Part shown: piece by piece, positions 45,447 through 54,324 of the stretch
How the letters are laid out: each line of letters opens with the position of its first letter
Position numbering within the stretch: position 1 is the stretch's first letter
Assembly: GCA_009691915.1 (NCBI GenBank)
Contig: SIAD01000001.1
Coordinates: 248,001-312,000, forward strand
Length of the DNA stretch: 64,000 nt
Reading direction: 5' to 3'
Origin: Phycisphaerales bacterium
Lineage (GTDB): Bacteria > Planctomycetota > Phycisphaerae > Phycisphaerales > SM1A02
The notes under the pieces: model-generated
Database searches by the model: none
What the model was told of the DNA's origin: nothing
Seen by the model: only the letters and a program-made list of their open reading frames with translations
Translations under genes and position numbers: made by a program

Positions 45447-45850
45447 TCGAGCCGCGCTTGCGATTTCCGTCGGGAGCCCGGCTCTCCGGTGCACGCCAGT
45501 TCGCCGCCGTGTTTGCGGCGCGCACGAGACAAGATCTCGGGTGGATCATCATCCATGGTGCGCTCAATGGGACACTTCAAACACGCCTTGGATTGTCCAT
45601 CGGCGCGCGCGCGGGCAATGCGATCCGGCGCTCCCGGATCAAGCGGCTCGTACGGGAAGCATTCAGGCTCGAACGAATGACGCTTCCGAAGGGTCTTGAC
45701 CTCGTCGTTTCCGTGCGCGACTCCGGAGATCGTCCGCTCGCCGACTACCGAGCTGTGATCGCGGTACAGGCTGGAGTCGTAGCCCTCAAGCTGGCGGAAC
45801 GGGATCGTCGCCAGAACCCCCCCAAGGGTGGCAGCGCAGAAGACGCTTGA
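45443..45850 (+). CDS. rnpA: ribonuclease P protein component
   Basis: 135 residues, basic. The RNA-binding signature is clear: [27 protein letters not shown] (family KxxGNAVxRNRxKRxxRE). It cooperates with the RNA subunit to trim tRNA 5' ends. GTG 45443 overlaps the ClC stop, preceded by GGAGGAG. rpmH, which usually lies just upstream, is absent. The last 65 bases overlap the convergent yidD. Confidence 0.92.
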   Translation: MIEPRLRFPSGARLSGARQFAAVFAARTRQDLGWIIIHGALNGTLQTRLGLSIGARAGNAIRRSRIKRLVREAFRLERMTLPKGLDLVVSVRDSGDRPLADYRAVIAVQAGVVALKLAERDRRQNPPKGGSAEDA

Positions 45851-46025
45851 AGGCAAGCCACGACCCGCGGATTGCCCCGTGGCTCTCGAGCGCCCTGGCG
45901 GCGTAGATCGAGCAGGATGGGTGGAACCGGCAGCGTCCGCCGAGGATCGGCGAGAGAATGATCTGGTACGCGCGCACGAGCGCGAGGAATCCGCGGGTGA
46001 CGAGTGCTGGTCTGGGACCAGTCAC
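45786..46025 (-). CDS. yidD: membrane protein insertion efficiency factor YidD
   Basis: 79 residues. Family motifs [19 protein letters not shown] and [16 protein letters not shown] are intact, preceded by an amphipathic [20 protein letters not shown]. It is thought to aid YidC-dependent insertion at the inner membrane. GTG 46025 overlaps the stop of the FAH-family gene. It is convergent with rnpA and shares 65 bases with it, whereas most genomes have rnpA-yidD in the same direction. Confidence 0.93.
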   Translation of the reverse strand: MTGPRPALVTRGFLALVRAYQIILSPILGGRCRFHPSCSIYAARALESHGAIRGSWLAFKRLLRCHPWGGSGDDPVPPA

Positions 46026-46681
46026 GGAGCTTCGACGACGGTATTGACGAGGAGGCCGAGCGGGTCAATCGACACTTCGACCCGATCACCATCGCGGAGA
46101 TAGACGGGCGGATTCCGAGCATGGCCGACTCCGGCTGGCGATCCGGTGAGGATGATCGTGCCACTGTGAAGCGTCGTCGCGCGCGAGAGTTCGCTCACCA
46201 GCCGGCTCACGCTGAAAATCATCTTCGCGGTCGACGCGTCCTGCCTGATCTCTCCGTTGACGCGCGTGACGATGCGCAGCGCCTGCGGATCGGGAACCCT
46301 GGAGGCATCGACGGGATCCGTCATGGGGCAGAATGTGTCGAAACTCTTGCCGCGGCTGAACTGCCCGCCCGCCCCCTGGTTCTGCCACCAGCGCGCACTG
46401 ACATCATTGGCAATCGCGTACCCGGCCACGCAGGCGAGCGCGTCACTCTCGGGAATGTCGAGGCAGTCTCTACCGAGAATCACCGCGAGTTCTCCCTCAT
46501 AATCGACCTGAGGTCCGCCCTCCCGGCAGATGGTGGGAATCACGATCGTCGCCCCGGAGGGAACAATCGACGCCGGGTTCTTGAAGAACACAACTGGTCG
46601 CGTGGGAACTGTGCCGCCCATCTCCGAGGCGTGGTCGGCGTAGTTGCGGCCGATGCAGATGATCGCGGGTGGGCGTGTCAT
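46022..46681 (-). CDS. fumarylacetoacetate hydrolase family protein
   Basis: 219 residues, the compact FAH fold. It opens [17 protein letters not shown]. The metal triad appears as [11 protein letters not shown] (Glu-x-Glu) and an Asp in the following conserved block (NDVSARWWQ). C-terminal [25 protein letters not shown] is typical. Members act on 2-oxo acids (acylpyruvate hydrolase, oxaloacetate decarboxylase or tautomerase); the exact substrate is open. It lies 20 bases after the 651-residue gene and overlaps yidD, at the end of the SPFH/ABC operon. Confidence 0.88.
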   Translation of the reverse strand: MTRPPAIICIGRNYADHASEMGGTVPTRPVVFFKNPASIVPSGATIVIPTICREGGPQVDYEGELAVILGRDCLDIPESDALACVAGYAIANDVSARWWQNQGAGGQFSRGKSFDTFCPMTDPVDASRVPDPQALRIVTRVNGEIRQDASTAKMIFSVSRLVSELSRATTLHSGTIILTGSPAGVGHARNPPVYLRDGDRVEVSIDPLGLLVNTVVEAP

Positions 46682-46701
46682 CGGGTCATGCCTTCATGGC
46701 G

Positions 46702-48657
46702 TTACTTGATCTCCGCCGTGGAGCGATTGGCTGCCTCGGCCTCCGCCGCGCGGTTTGCAGCCTCGGCGGCGCGACTCTGCCGGAACACCTCCATCTCGGG
46801 AGGTTCGGGAAACACCTGCGGAAATGGCGCCACATTGGAGATCTGGTCCGCAGCGAACTCCGTCTCCAGGGGTCCCTTGACGATGTCGTAGATGAGCCGT
46901 CGCTCCGACTCGCTCGCCCGGTTGTAGATCGTCAGGCGGTCGATCAGAGGTTGTGATTGGTCCATGAGCACATTGGCAAAGACATCCTGCACGCTGCTCT
47001 TGAGGTTGCCGACAAGATCGGCCATCCGGCGCTCCCCAAACTTGTTGACAAAGTCCGTGTAGCGGTTCCCCTGGAAATAGATGATGAGGTCACGCGCGAA
47101 CGCCAGCGCGTCCTTGAGGACCTGCGGGCGATCGAGCAGCAGCCCCTCGCGGAACCCCCGCGCCAGCGAGGCGTAGACATCGCTGCGGGCGACATCGGGG
47201 GACCCCTCGTACTCGCCGTAGGTCACATTGCGCACAAAGGTGTCCAGTTGCGCCTCGTACTTGTTGTTGGGAATGAGGCCGCCTCGGCCGAACAGCGTGT
47301 CCAGCTTGGTGAGAATCGACTGCGCCCCTTCGTAGTCACCCATGCGGTAGAGCTCGCGAACCGCCTGGGACATGTAGTTCTGATAGAAGTCGCAAAACGA
47401 GTCGCCGCCACCACCGCGCGTCCCGAAGTGCTTGCGGTAGAGGTCGCCGAAGTACCGATCAATCGACTTGATCCAGCGGGGATCGTTTAGTCGCCCCGGA
47501 TTGTCGTTGCTGAACGGGTCGAACTGCATGAGCCCAGTGCGCGAGAGTGCCTGCATCGCCTGGATGTTGATCCGATCGTTGTTGAGGACTTTGTAGATGT
47601 CTTCGACATTGGTCCAGCGCTTGGCGGCCGTTGTCGCCCCCTTGCGCGCCCAGTAGAAGGCGTGGGATTGCGGATGGCGCCAGTCAAAGGGGCCGAATTC
47701 CTTGGTGTACTCCCACATCAGCGCGGGATCCATGTTGTAGGAATCATTGAGGACCTTCTTGCGAAGGAATGGGAGGAAACTTTTGAGGGCCTCCTGCGCC
47801 TCCGGGGTCGATAGCGCCGCGTCGAATGTCGCGTACACAGGGTCGTTGCGCAAGTAGGTCTCATCAAGGTGAAGCAACTTTGCATAGCGGCTCGTCTGCA
47901 CAGCCTGCCAGCGTCCTAGATTGACGAGGAAGTCGCGGTCGAGGCGAAACTGAAACCGCTGATCGAACCCCGACAAGTCGCCAGTGAGCGCGGCCACGAG
48001 TGCCTTGACCGAAGGGTCGCGGAGTTCGAGCTCCTCGATGGTGTCCGGCGCGTTCTTGATCTCCTCCAGAAACGCAATGCGATCCTGGTGCGTACCCGGT
48101 GGGACCCCGAGGAGGAACTGCCACTCACGCGCAAACTCCCGTTTGTAGTAGAGGTGCGCGTCGTCGGCGACTCCATCGACCTTGTGCGCGAGCCAGAAGG
48201 CGAGTTCCTTGTGGAGCGGGAGATCGTTGGGGTTGTAGCGCAGCCCCTCATCGCGCACGAGGTCGATGCCCGCGCGCACCCACTCCCACCGCTCGCTCGG
48301 CGTGTCGGTGAGAACAGAGATGTTGTACGCCATGTTGTGGCCCTGAAACGCCCACACCTCGCCGAATCGGGGCTGCAGTTTGGTGATGAGCCGTGCGTCA
48401 GCCATCGCCTCGTAGAAGAGTCCCTTCTCCTTCTGGATCCCTGCCTTGATCCAGAGGTAGTCCACGATTATCCCCCGTAGTGCGCCGATCGCCGTCCCGA
48501 CCGCGATGATGGGCGGCGCACCCTCCAGCGACACATCGGTGTAGCGCAGGGATTTCTCGTCACTGATCCTCAGGATCGCGCCCAGCATCGACCCGCCCAG
48601 TGCCACCGCAGTCACCGCGACGGCACAACAGAGCAGTTGGATGGCTCGATCGCGCAT
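46702..48657 (-). CDS. membrane-anchored hypothetical protein of the SPFH/ABC operon
   Basis: 651 residues. One N-terminal membrane helix (LLCCAVAVTAVALGGSMLGA, about 9-28), then a long soluble helical region. The segment YLWIKAGIQKEKGLFYEAMADARLITKLQPRFGEVWAFQGHNMAYN looks like TPR-style helices. There are many Tyr/Trp/Arg, and the C-terminus is Ala/Glu-rich (AAEAANRAAEAEAANR). I recognise no catalytic motif. It sits 3 bases after the ABC-2 permease and shares its operon, so it is probably an accessory of that exporter on one face of the inner membrane. Confidence 0.75.
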   Translation of the reverse strand: MRDRAIQLLCCAVAVTAVALGGSMLGAILRISDEKSLRYTDVSLEGAPPIIAVGTAIGALRGIIVDYLWIKAGIQKEKGLFYEAMADARLITKLQPRFGEVWAFQGHNMAYNISVLTDTPSERWEWVRAGIDLVRDEGLRYNPNDLPLHKELAFWLAHKVDGVADDAHLYYKREFAREWQFLLGVPPGTHQDRIAFLEEIKNAPDTIEELELRDPSVKALVAALTGDLSGFDQRFQFRLDRDFLVNLGRWQAVQTSRYAKLLHLDETYLRNDPVYATFDAALSTPEAQEALKSFLPFLRKKVLNDSYNMDPALMWEYTKEFGPFDWRHPQSHAFYWARKGATTAAKRWTNVEDIYKVLNNDRINIQAMQALSRTGLMQFDPFSNDNPGRLNDPRWIKSIDRYFGDLYRKHFGTRGGGGDSFCDFYQNYMSQAVRELYRMGDYEGAQSILTKLDTLFGRGGLIPNNKYEAQLDTFVRNVTYGEYEGSPDVARSDVYASLARGFREGLLLDRPQVLKDALAFARDLIIYFQGNRYTDFVNKFGERRMADLVGNLKSSVQDVFANVLMDQSQPLIDRLTIYNRASESERRLIYDIVKGPLETEFAADQISNVAPFPQVFPEPPEMEVFRQSRAAEAANRAAEAEAANRSTAEIK

Positions 48658-48660
48658 CGC

Positions 48661-50694
48661 TCAGCCGTGCCCGCTGTAGATGGCGATCTCCTTGCGACGA
48701 AACGCAAGGAACCCTACCGAGAGCGCGACAGCGCTCCACGCCAATGCCACCTTCCAGAAGGTCGAGAACACATCCATCCAGCTGATCGCCTGTCCATCGA
48801 CGAGATCGGTGGTCGCCCCGGACTGCGAGAAGGGAGCGAATGCCCAGCGAACGATCTCGGCGATGGCCTTGACGGCGTGCTGAAACGCTCGTGTGGCAAA
48901 GTCCGACTCGTCGCGGATGTAGTAGTTGCTGAGGGCCATTCCGAGGAAGGGCGAGAGCGATCCGGAGATGAAGACGGTGAAGGCGAGCAGCACCGCGACT
49001 GGAAATGACAGGATGCTGCCCGCGGCCACGCCCAGGGCCGCGATGAACACTAGCTTCGACCAGTCGACGAGCAGCGCTCGCCCGAAATTGCCCTCAAAGG
49101 AACCCACCCGATGGAGCACTTCGAAGCCGTCACGATCGAAGTTCATCGACCACGGCCCGGGGTAGAACTGGAGATCGTTGGTGAGACCTCCGTTGACGAC
49201 CTGCACGCTCAGCGTGCCATCCTCCGCGATCGCCGCGACCGGAATGGGGAAGACATTGCGCTGGACCGGGACATAGTTCACGAGTGCCGGTGGCGCGTCG
49301 GCAAAGATGAACAGCACCGGGAAGGTTTCATGCGAGTCATCGCGGCCGATGTGAAACTTGTAACGAAGCACCGGATCCGAACCGGCCGCGCGCGCCTCGG
49401 ACAGACCATGAAAGACGAAGGTGCGCGCCTTCCCCGCGTCGATCGTGCGCTGCTGTACATCGAATGCCTTCACTTTGTCGTCAGTGAGGTCGCGCCGGAC
49501 TTCCGACTCAGAGCGCCGCCCCTCCGCGATATCGGCACGGAGCACTGAGTCCTGCTCCACCGCGCGGTTCACCGAGTCTTGAAGGACTAGCGGATCGATC
49601 GACTCATAGTCAGGGATCGCCACCGCGCGCGCGACCAGCACCTGATCCTGCAGCGCGGCGGCATCGGCGATATCTACGGCCGGGCGAGTGCGGAGGAACT
49701 CAGTGTGCAGGAGCACCGCCGCGCCCCCGACCAAGAGAATGATCGCGTTGAGGATGATGAGGCCGGCGAACTTGCCGAGGAGGTATTGGATCCGTGAGAG
49801 CGGCTTGGTCAGAAGCGTCCAGATCTGCCGGTCGCGGATCTCGAAGGAAACCGTGGCGCACGACAGGAACAGCGTGAGACATGCCGCAAAGACGAACAAC
49901 AGAGTCGTCCCTTTCGAGAGATAGGTCTGCACCTGGTAGCGCAACGGTTCGCGCGCGTCGATCGTCAGGGGGATGAGCGGCAGAATGACCAGCAGGGCGC
50001 CCAGGAATCCGAGTGAGATGCGCTGTCGCAGCCCCTCTAGGAGCAGCGTGTGCGCGACGGCGGCGGCGGGAAATGGGAACGCGAGGAGTCTCAGTGCGAG
50101 ACGAGTGAGCAGGAGAAATGAGAATAGGAGTGCGCCGATTGCGCCCACGGCCACCATCGGGTCGAGAAGTCCGAGCATCCACAGCGGGGCCATCACGCCC
50201 CCGCATGCCGCCACGATGAGGACCATCGGGAGAAAGAGCCCGGCCCAGACGGCCGTCACCACCAGCAGTCCGACCCCTGTCGCAATGCCTGTTACTAACC
50301 ACGGCCTCTCGAGGATCGACGGTGGCGCCCATGTCGGCGCGAGTGTGGCCGCGATCACGGAGGCGACGGCTCGCGCTTCGGACATTCCCCCTGACTCGTC
50401 GAAGAACTGCGGTGCCATTGCCTTGACGCGCGCCGATCCGACGGTACGCGGCCCGAGAGTGACCGTGCCCTTCTCCAGGAGCTCGACCGCAACGGGGGTC
50501 CGCTGCGCCGCGTTGGCATCGATGAGAACCGCCTCGATTTCACGGCAGAGTCGTTCGTAACTGAAGGATTCCGCGACGAGCGGCCAGGCGCATGCGCCTC
50601 CGAGGATCACGACAACCGCTGTGAGGATGACCCGGCCACGCAGTGACGACTCCCACGCGGCGAGGCGCTCGCGCAGCGCGGCGTACTTCCTCAC
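48661..50694 (-). CDS. large ABC-2 type transporter permease
   Basis: 677 residues. One N-terminal helix (about 22-40) is followed by a soluble loop of about 80 residues, then a group of six to seven helices. The ABC-2 landmark SFEIRDRQIWTLLTKPLSRIQYLLGKFAG lies in the middle. A long extracytoplasmic insert of about 230 residues follows, with charged helical and beta segments. Three final helices end at KEIAIYSGHG. The fold suggests an exporter or lipid/protein-handling ABC-2 complex with a large outer domain. GTG 50694 overlaps the ATPase stop. Partner ATPase: the next gene upstream in the operon. Confidence 0.85.
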   Translation of the reverse strand: MRKYAALRERLAAWESSLRGRVILTAVVVILGGACAWPLVAESFSYERLCREIEAVLIDANAAQRTPVAVELLEKGTVTLGPRTVGSARVKAMAPQFFDESGGMSEARAVASVIAATLAPTWAPPSILERPWLVTGIATGVGLLVVTAVWAGLFLPMVLIVAACGGVMAPLWMLGLLDPMVAVGAIGALLFSFLLLTRLALRLLAFPFPAAAVAHTLLLEGLRQRISLGFLGALLVILPLIPLTIDAREPLRYQVQTYLSKGTTLLFVFAACLTLFLSCATVSFEIRDRQIWTLLTKPLSRIQYLLGKFAGLIILNAIILLVGGAAVLLHTEFLRTRPAVDIADAAALQDQVLVARAVAIPDYESIDPLVLQDSVNRAVEQDSVLRADIAEGRRSESEVRRDLTDDKVKAFDVQQRTIDAGKARTFVFHGLSEARAAGSDPVLRYKFHIGRDDSHETFPVLFIFADAPPALVNYVPVQRNVFPIPVAAIAEDGTLSVQVVNGGLTNDLQFYPGPWSMNFDRDGFEVLHRVGSFEGNFGRALLVDWSKLVFIAALGVAAGSILSFPVAVLLAFTVFISGSLSPFLGMALSNYYIRDESDFATRAFQHAVKAIAEIVRWAFAPFSQSGATTDLVDGQAISWMDVFSTFWKVALAWSAVALSVGFLAFRRKEIAIYSGHG

Positions 50695-51941
50695 GGGCGG
50701 CGCGCCTTGGTCTCATCACTCCCCGGACCCGTGCCACCCACAAGCCCATCGATCATCGACGAGTCGATGTTGCTGGGTGCCGTGGGCGCAGGCGGGGTGG
50801 GCGCAGGCGGTTGAGCGGGAGCCGCGCGCGCAAGAAGTTCTCTAACGACATCCGAGGACGGCGTCGGCGAGGTCGGCGCTGTCGTCGAGGCGCGCCCCTT
50901 GGCATTGGTCGGATCGGCTGGCCGTTCGAGCTCGGCGATGACCGCCTCGCTGGCCCCCGCCTCAGAATCGCCACCTTGACCCAACAGGAACGCGGCGGTT
51001 CCGCCACCGTGGAGCGCGCCGCTCGTCGACGACTGCTCCAGCCGCGCCTTCTCGACGATCTGCATGAAGAGATCCTCAAGCCGCTGGCGCGGCGAGTCGA
51101 CTCGTTCGATCGCCACCCCCTCTTCGCGGGCAATCAGTTCGTCGATCTTTGTAATCGTCTCGCTTCGGATCCGCGGGATGAAGATGGTGGTTCGATTGGA
51201 GTCGGTGAGGAGTTCGTCGGTCGTCCCCTCGGCGCGGATCCTGCCTCCGTAGAGCACCACCATGCGATCACACACACTCTCGACATCGGCCAGGAGGTGC
51301 GAAGAGAGCAGGATCGTCTTTCCCCGTCGGCCCAGATCGAGCAATAGATCCTTGACCTGACGGGTGCCGATGGGATCGAGGCCCGAGGTCGGTTCGTCAA
51401 GGATCAGGAACTCCGGATCGTTGATGAGAGCCTGGGCCAGACCCAGACGGCGGGCCATCCCCTTAGAGAACTCACCGACTGCGCGGTGCGCCGCCCCCTC
51501 GAGGCCGACCATCTCAAGCAATTCGTCCGTCCGGCGGCGCCGCATTGCGCGCGGGATCCCGAACAGCTTGGCGTAATAGTCGAGAGTTTCCCTCGGGTTG
51601 AGAAAGCGGTACATGTACGACTCTTCCGGGAGGTACCCGATGCGCGCCTTGAGCGCGACATCGCTGGGATCGCGCCCGAAGACCAGCAGCCGTCCCTTTG
51701 TCGGGCGCAGCAACCCGAGGATCATCTTGATCGTCGTGGACTTCCCCGACCCGTTGGGACCGAGCAGACCGAAGATCTCATGCGGGCTGATCTCGAAGGA
51801 AATCCCATCAACGGCCCGCGCCTTGGCACGCAGCCAGAAGTCCCCGAAGACCCTCACGAGCCCGGTCGCCTCAACAACCGGCTGGACCCGCGACGCAGTC
51901 GAATCCCCCGAGACACCTCTTGTGCCTCGCTGACCGGTCAT
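50691..51941 (-). CDS. ABC-2 type transporter ATP-binding protein with long Pro/Ala/Thr tail
   Basis: 416 residues. Walker A GPNGSGKSTT, then GYLPEESYMYRFLNPRETL (Q-loop part), signature EFSKGMARRLGLAQ, Walker B FLILDEPTSGLDP, and switch His in LLSSHLLADVE. These are DRA/CcmA-type exporter ATPase features. After about residue 300 there is a non-conserved tail of over 100 residues rich in Ala, Pro, Thr and Ser, ending with SMIDGLVGG. The start ATG 51941 lies 9 bases from the SPFH gene stop. It energises the adjacent permease, and possibly also the divergent one at 56594. Confidence 0.92.
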   Translation of the reverse strand: MTGQRGTRGVSGDSTASRVQPVVEATGLVRVFGDFWLRAKARAVDGISFEISPHEIFGLLGPNGSGKSTTIKMILGLLRPTKGRLLVFGRDPSDVALKARIGYLPEESYMYRFLNPRETLDYYAKLFGIPRAMRRRRTDELLEMVGLEGAAHRAVGEFSKGMARRLGLAQALINDPEFLILDEPTSGLDPIGTRQVKDLLLDLGRRGKTILLSSHLLADVESVCDRMVVLYGGRIRAEGTTDELLTDSNRTTIFIPRIRSETITKIDELIAREEGVAIERVDSPRQRLEDLFMQIVEKARLEQSSTSGALHGGGTAAFLLGQGGDSEAGASEAVIAELERPADPTNAKGRASTTAPTSPTPSSDVVRELLARAAPAQPPAPTPPAPTAPSNIDSSMIDGLVGGTGPGSDETKARRP

Positions 51942-51950
51942 GGTTCGCTC

Positions 51951-53384
51951 CTACTCACGGCCGAAGCCCTTCTCCCCCGAGGCATCGAGACGACGCCCTG
52001 CCTTGTCGATCATGATGGTTCTGGACCCGAGCTGGAATGACGGCCGATCAAACCCGATCATCTCGGCTTCGCGTTTCTTCTTGGCGAGTTCAGCGTCGCG
52101 GCGCGCCTGCATGACTTCCGGGGAGCTCTTGATGTGGATGGCGTACTTGCCCAATCCTGGCGGGACCGAGAATACTTCTGCCCCGACCTGGCTCGTAACT
52201 TCACGGACGGCGTCAAGCCAAAGCTTCTGGATGAGTTGGCGTGGATTTTCACGGTAACTCGCAGAGAGGCTCTCAATGCGCTGCGCCTCCTTCCCAAGTG
52301 TCGCTTCGAGCGCCGATTGGTAGGCCTTGGCGCGGGCGACGATCATCGAGGCGGAGCCTCCGATGTCGGGCTGATCGAGCCGCTCCCCGATCGTTGCGAG
52401 AATCGCATCGGCTTCGGTCTGATCGCCCGCTGTCAGGCGATGCTCATACTCGTCAATCATCGTCAGCACCGCCTGGAAGTTCGGACCCGCCGCGCCGACG
52501 AGCTTCGAGTTCGCCTCCTGCCGCGCCCTCTCGACGGCGGTCTTGGCATCCTCGCGCGCAGTCTGCACTCGCCGCAGCGCATTGCGGACGGCCAGCGGTG
52601 CCGTGCGTTCGCTCAACACGACCGACACGATCTTCACGCCCAGCCCGAGTCGACCTGCCGATTCCTGCAGGGTGCGTCGGATGTCGGCTTCGGGAGTGTC
52701 CCGCTGCTCGAGGAGTTCTGGAAGCGTGTACTGGGCGACGACCTGCACAACCGCACGGCGTAACAGCGTGCGCACCGTCGCGTCGATCCGCTCGGCACCT
52801 GCATTTGTGAGCAGCGACACCGGATCCTCGACGGCGTACTCCGCGTTGACGCGTGTATGCACGAGGTCTCCGTCAGCAGTGATGAGCGACCCGTCGCGCC
52901 CGGGGCGGATCGGGTTGTTCTCATCCGCAGAGTCAGTGGCCTGCTCGATCGTCATGTCGGATTGAGGAAATGTCGGAAAGAAGGCATTGCCAAGGTCGAT
53001 CGCACGGCGCTGCCCGAGTGTGTGAAACTCACCGACTGGGTAGGGCCAGAATGGATGGAGTCCTGGCACGAGCGATTCCTCGCCCGGCGCACCCGCAACG
53101 CGTCCGAAAACGGTTCGAACGCCGGTGACCCCCTCGACGACCTGCTGGAATCCCGAGAAGAGGAAGGTCACCACGAGGCCGAGGATCGAGATCTGCAGCA
53201 GGCGATACGACAGTTTGAGTGCGTCGCCGAGACTCTGGTTGGCCGGATCCATCGCCTCGCGAAGCGAGGCAGTCTCGCTCGACGCCGCCTCAAGTTTCAG
53301 ACGGGCGCTCTTACCACGCCGCGAGGCGCGCTCTTGCGCCTCGTCGCCTTCGCGGCCTTCAGTCCCATTGCCTTCAGACGCCAT
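51951..53384 (-). CDS. SPFH-domain (prohibitin/HflK-like) membrane protein, third of three
   Basis: 477 residues. A cytoplasmic charged leader of about 60 residues is followed by one membrane helix (LLQISILGLVVTFLFSGF, about 75-93). The SPFH/Band 7 domain then runs VVEGVTGVRTVFGRVAG, GLHPFWPYPVGEF, ITADGDLVHTRVNAEYAVEDP, and a long coiled-coil (ARQEANSKLVGAAGPNF). It ends in a short tail with AELAKKKREAEMIGF. Such proteins oligomerise into membrane rings or microdomains. The start ATG 53384 is 1 base after the HflC-like stop. Three SPFH genes in tandem are unusual; the usual arrangement is a pair. Confidence 0.88.
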   Translation of the reverse strand: MASEGNGTEGREGDEAQERASRRGKSARLKLEAASSETASLREAMDPANQSLGDALKLSYRLLQISILGLVVTFLFSGFQQVVEGVTGVRTVFGRVAGAPGEESLVPGLHPFWPYPVGEFHTLGQRRAIDLGNAFFPTFPQSDMTIEQATDSADENNPIRPGRDGSLITADGDLVHTRVNAEYAVEDPVSLLTNAGAERIDATVRTLLRRAVVQVVAQYTLPELLEQRDTPEADIRRTLQESAGRLGLGVKIVSVVLSERTAPLAVRNALRRVQTAREDAKTAVERARQEANSKLVGAAGPNFQAVLTMIDEYEHRLTAGDQTEADAILATIGERLDQPDIGGSASMIVARAKAYQSALEATLGKEAQRIESLSASYRENPRQLIQKLWLDAVREVTSQVGAEVFSVPPGLGKYAIHIKSSPEVMQARRDAELAKKKREAEMIGFDRPSFQLGSRTIMIDKAGRRLDASGEKGFGRE

Positions 53385-53385
53385 C

Positions 53386-54324
53386 TCAGCGATCCCCTCC
53401 GGTCGCCGGTGCCGCGTAGGGCTTGGCGGGCTGCGGGATCGAGCCATCATCGGAGGGGGCTGACAGGTCAAGAAGATGGAACGGGGCGCGATTGAGATCG
53501 GTCACAAAGGTCGTCGATCCTGCGAGAGAACCCTTGAGGGCATCGAGCCATGACAGAAAGATCGCTAGCTCCGCGTCTTCCTTCATGATCTGGTAGTACC
53601 GCGTCGCTTCCACATTGCCTTTGGCTTCGATCTGGGCGGCCCACTGATCGGCAAAGTTCCGGATCGTGTCAGCCGCGCTCGCGGCTTGGCTCTTGATCGC
53701 CTCGGCCTCCGAATGGCCCTTCGACTCCTCAAGGTTCGCAAGCGTCTCCTGCACCGCGGCCATTCGGCGCTGCACTGCAACGGTCGTCTTGGGAGGCAGA
53801 ACGATTTGAGAAATCCCCACACTAACCGGTTCAATTCCCGCCAGCTTCGTCGACCTAAGATCTGCAAGGATCGCACTCTCGGCATCGGCAATCTTGCTGC
53901 CTGTGCCGATCAATTCGCCGAACTGATACTTGCCCACGGCCCGAACGGCTCCCTGAAGTTGGGTCTCCAGTTCCTTGCCAGCCGCCTCAGCAGTTCCGTA
54001 GGAGACAAAGAACTGCAGCGGGGCATCCCCCTCGGCGTCCACACGCCACAGGAGATACGCCTGCACCAGCACCTGCTGGCCATCCTTTGTGAGGACCGTC
54101 TCAAGCGGGCTCTCAATGAATTGCAGGCGGGTGTCAATGCGCGTGACCTGATCAATGAACAGTGGCGCCTTCAGATGGAGCCCGGCGTCGCGTTCGATGC
54201 CCGCGGGCTTGCCGAACCGTGTCAGCACGGCAATCTCGTGGAAGTTGACGGTGTAGGTCGTGTTGAAGAGGATCAGCACCGCCGTGATGGCGATCGCGAT
54301 GATGATGGGAATGCGTCGAATCAC
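53386..54324 (-). CDS. HflC-like SPFH-domain protein
   Basis: 312 residues. N-terminal membrane helix (IPIIIAIAITAVLILFNTTYTV), SPFH domain beginning NFHEIAVLTRFGKPAG, GLHLKAPLFIDQVTRIDTRLQFIE, then VLTKDGQQVLVQAYLLWRV. The helical C-terminus ATRYYQIMKEDAELAIFLSWLDALKGSL is the HflC pattern. GTG 54324 overlaps the stop of the HflK-like gene (GTGA). In E. coli the HflK/HflC pair forms a cage around FtsH; no ftsH lies in this window. Confidence 0.9.
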   Translation of the reverse strand: MIRRIPIIIAIAITAVLILFNTTYTVNFHEIAVLTRFGKPAGIERDAGLHLKAPLFIDQVTRIDTRLQFIESPLETVLTKDGQQVLVQAYLLWRVDAEGDAPLQFFVSYGTAEAAGKELETQLQGAVRAVGKYQFGELIGTGSKIADAESAILADLRSTKLAGIEPVSVGISQIVLPPKTTVAVQRRMAAVQETLANLEESKGHSEAEAIKSQAASAADTIRNFADQWAAQIEAKGNVEATRYYQIMKEDAELAIFLSWLDALKGSLAGSTTFVTDLNRAPFHLLDLSAPSDDGSIPQPAKPYAAPATGGDR

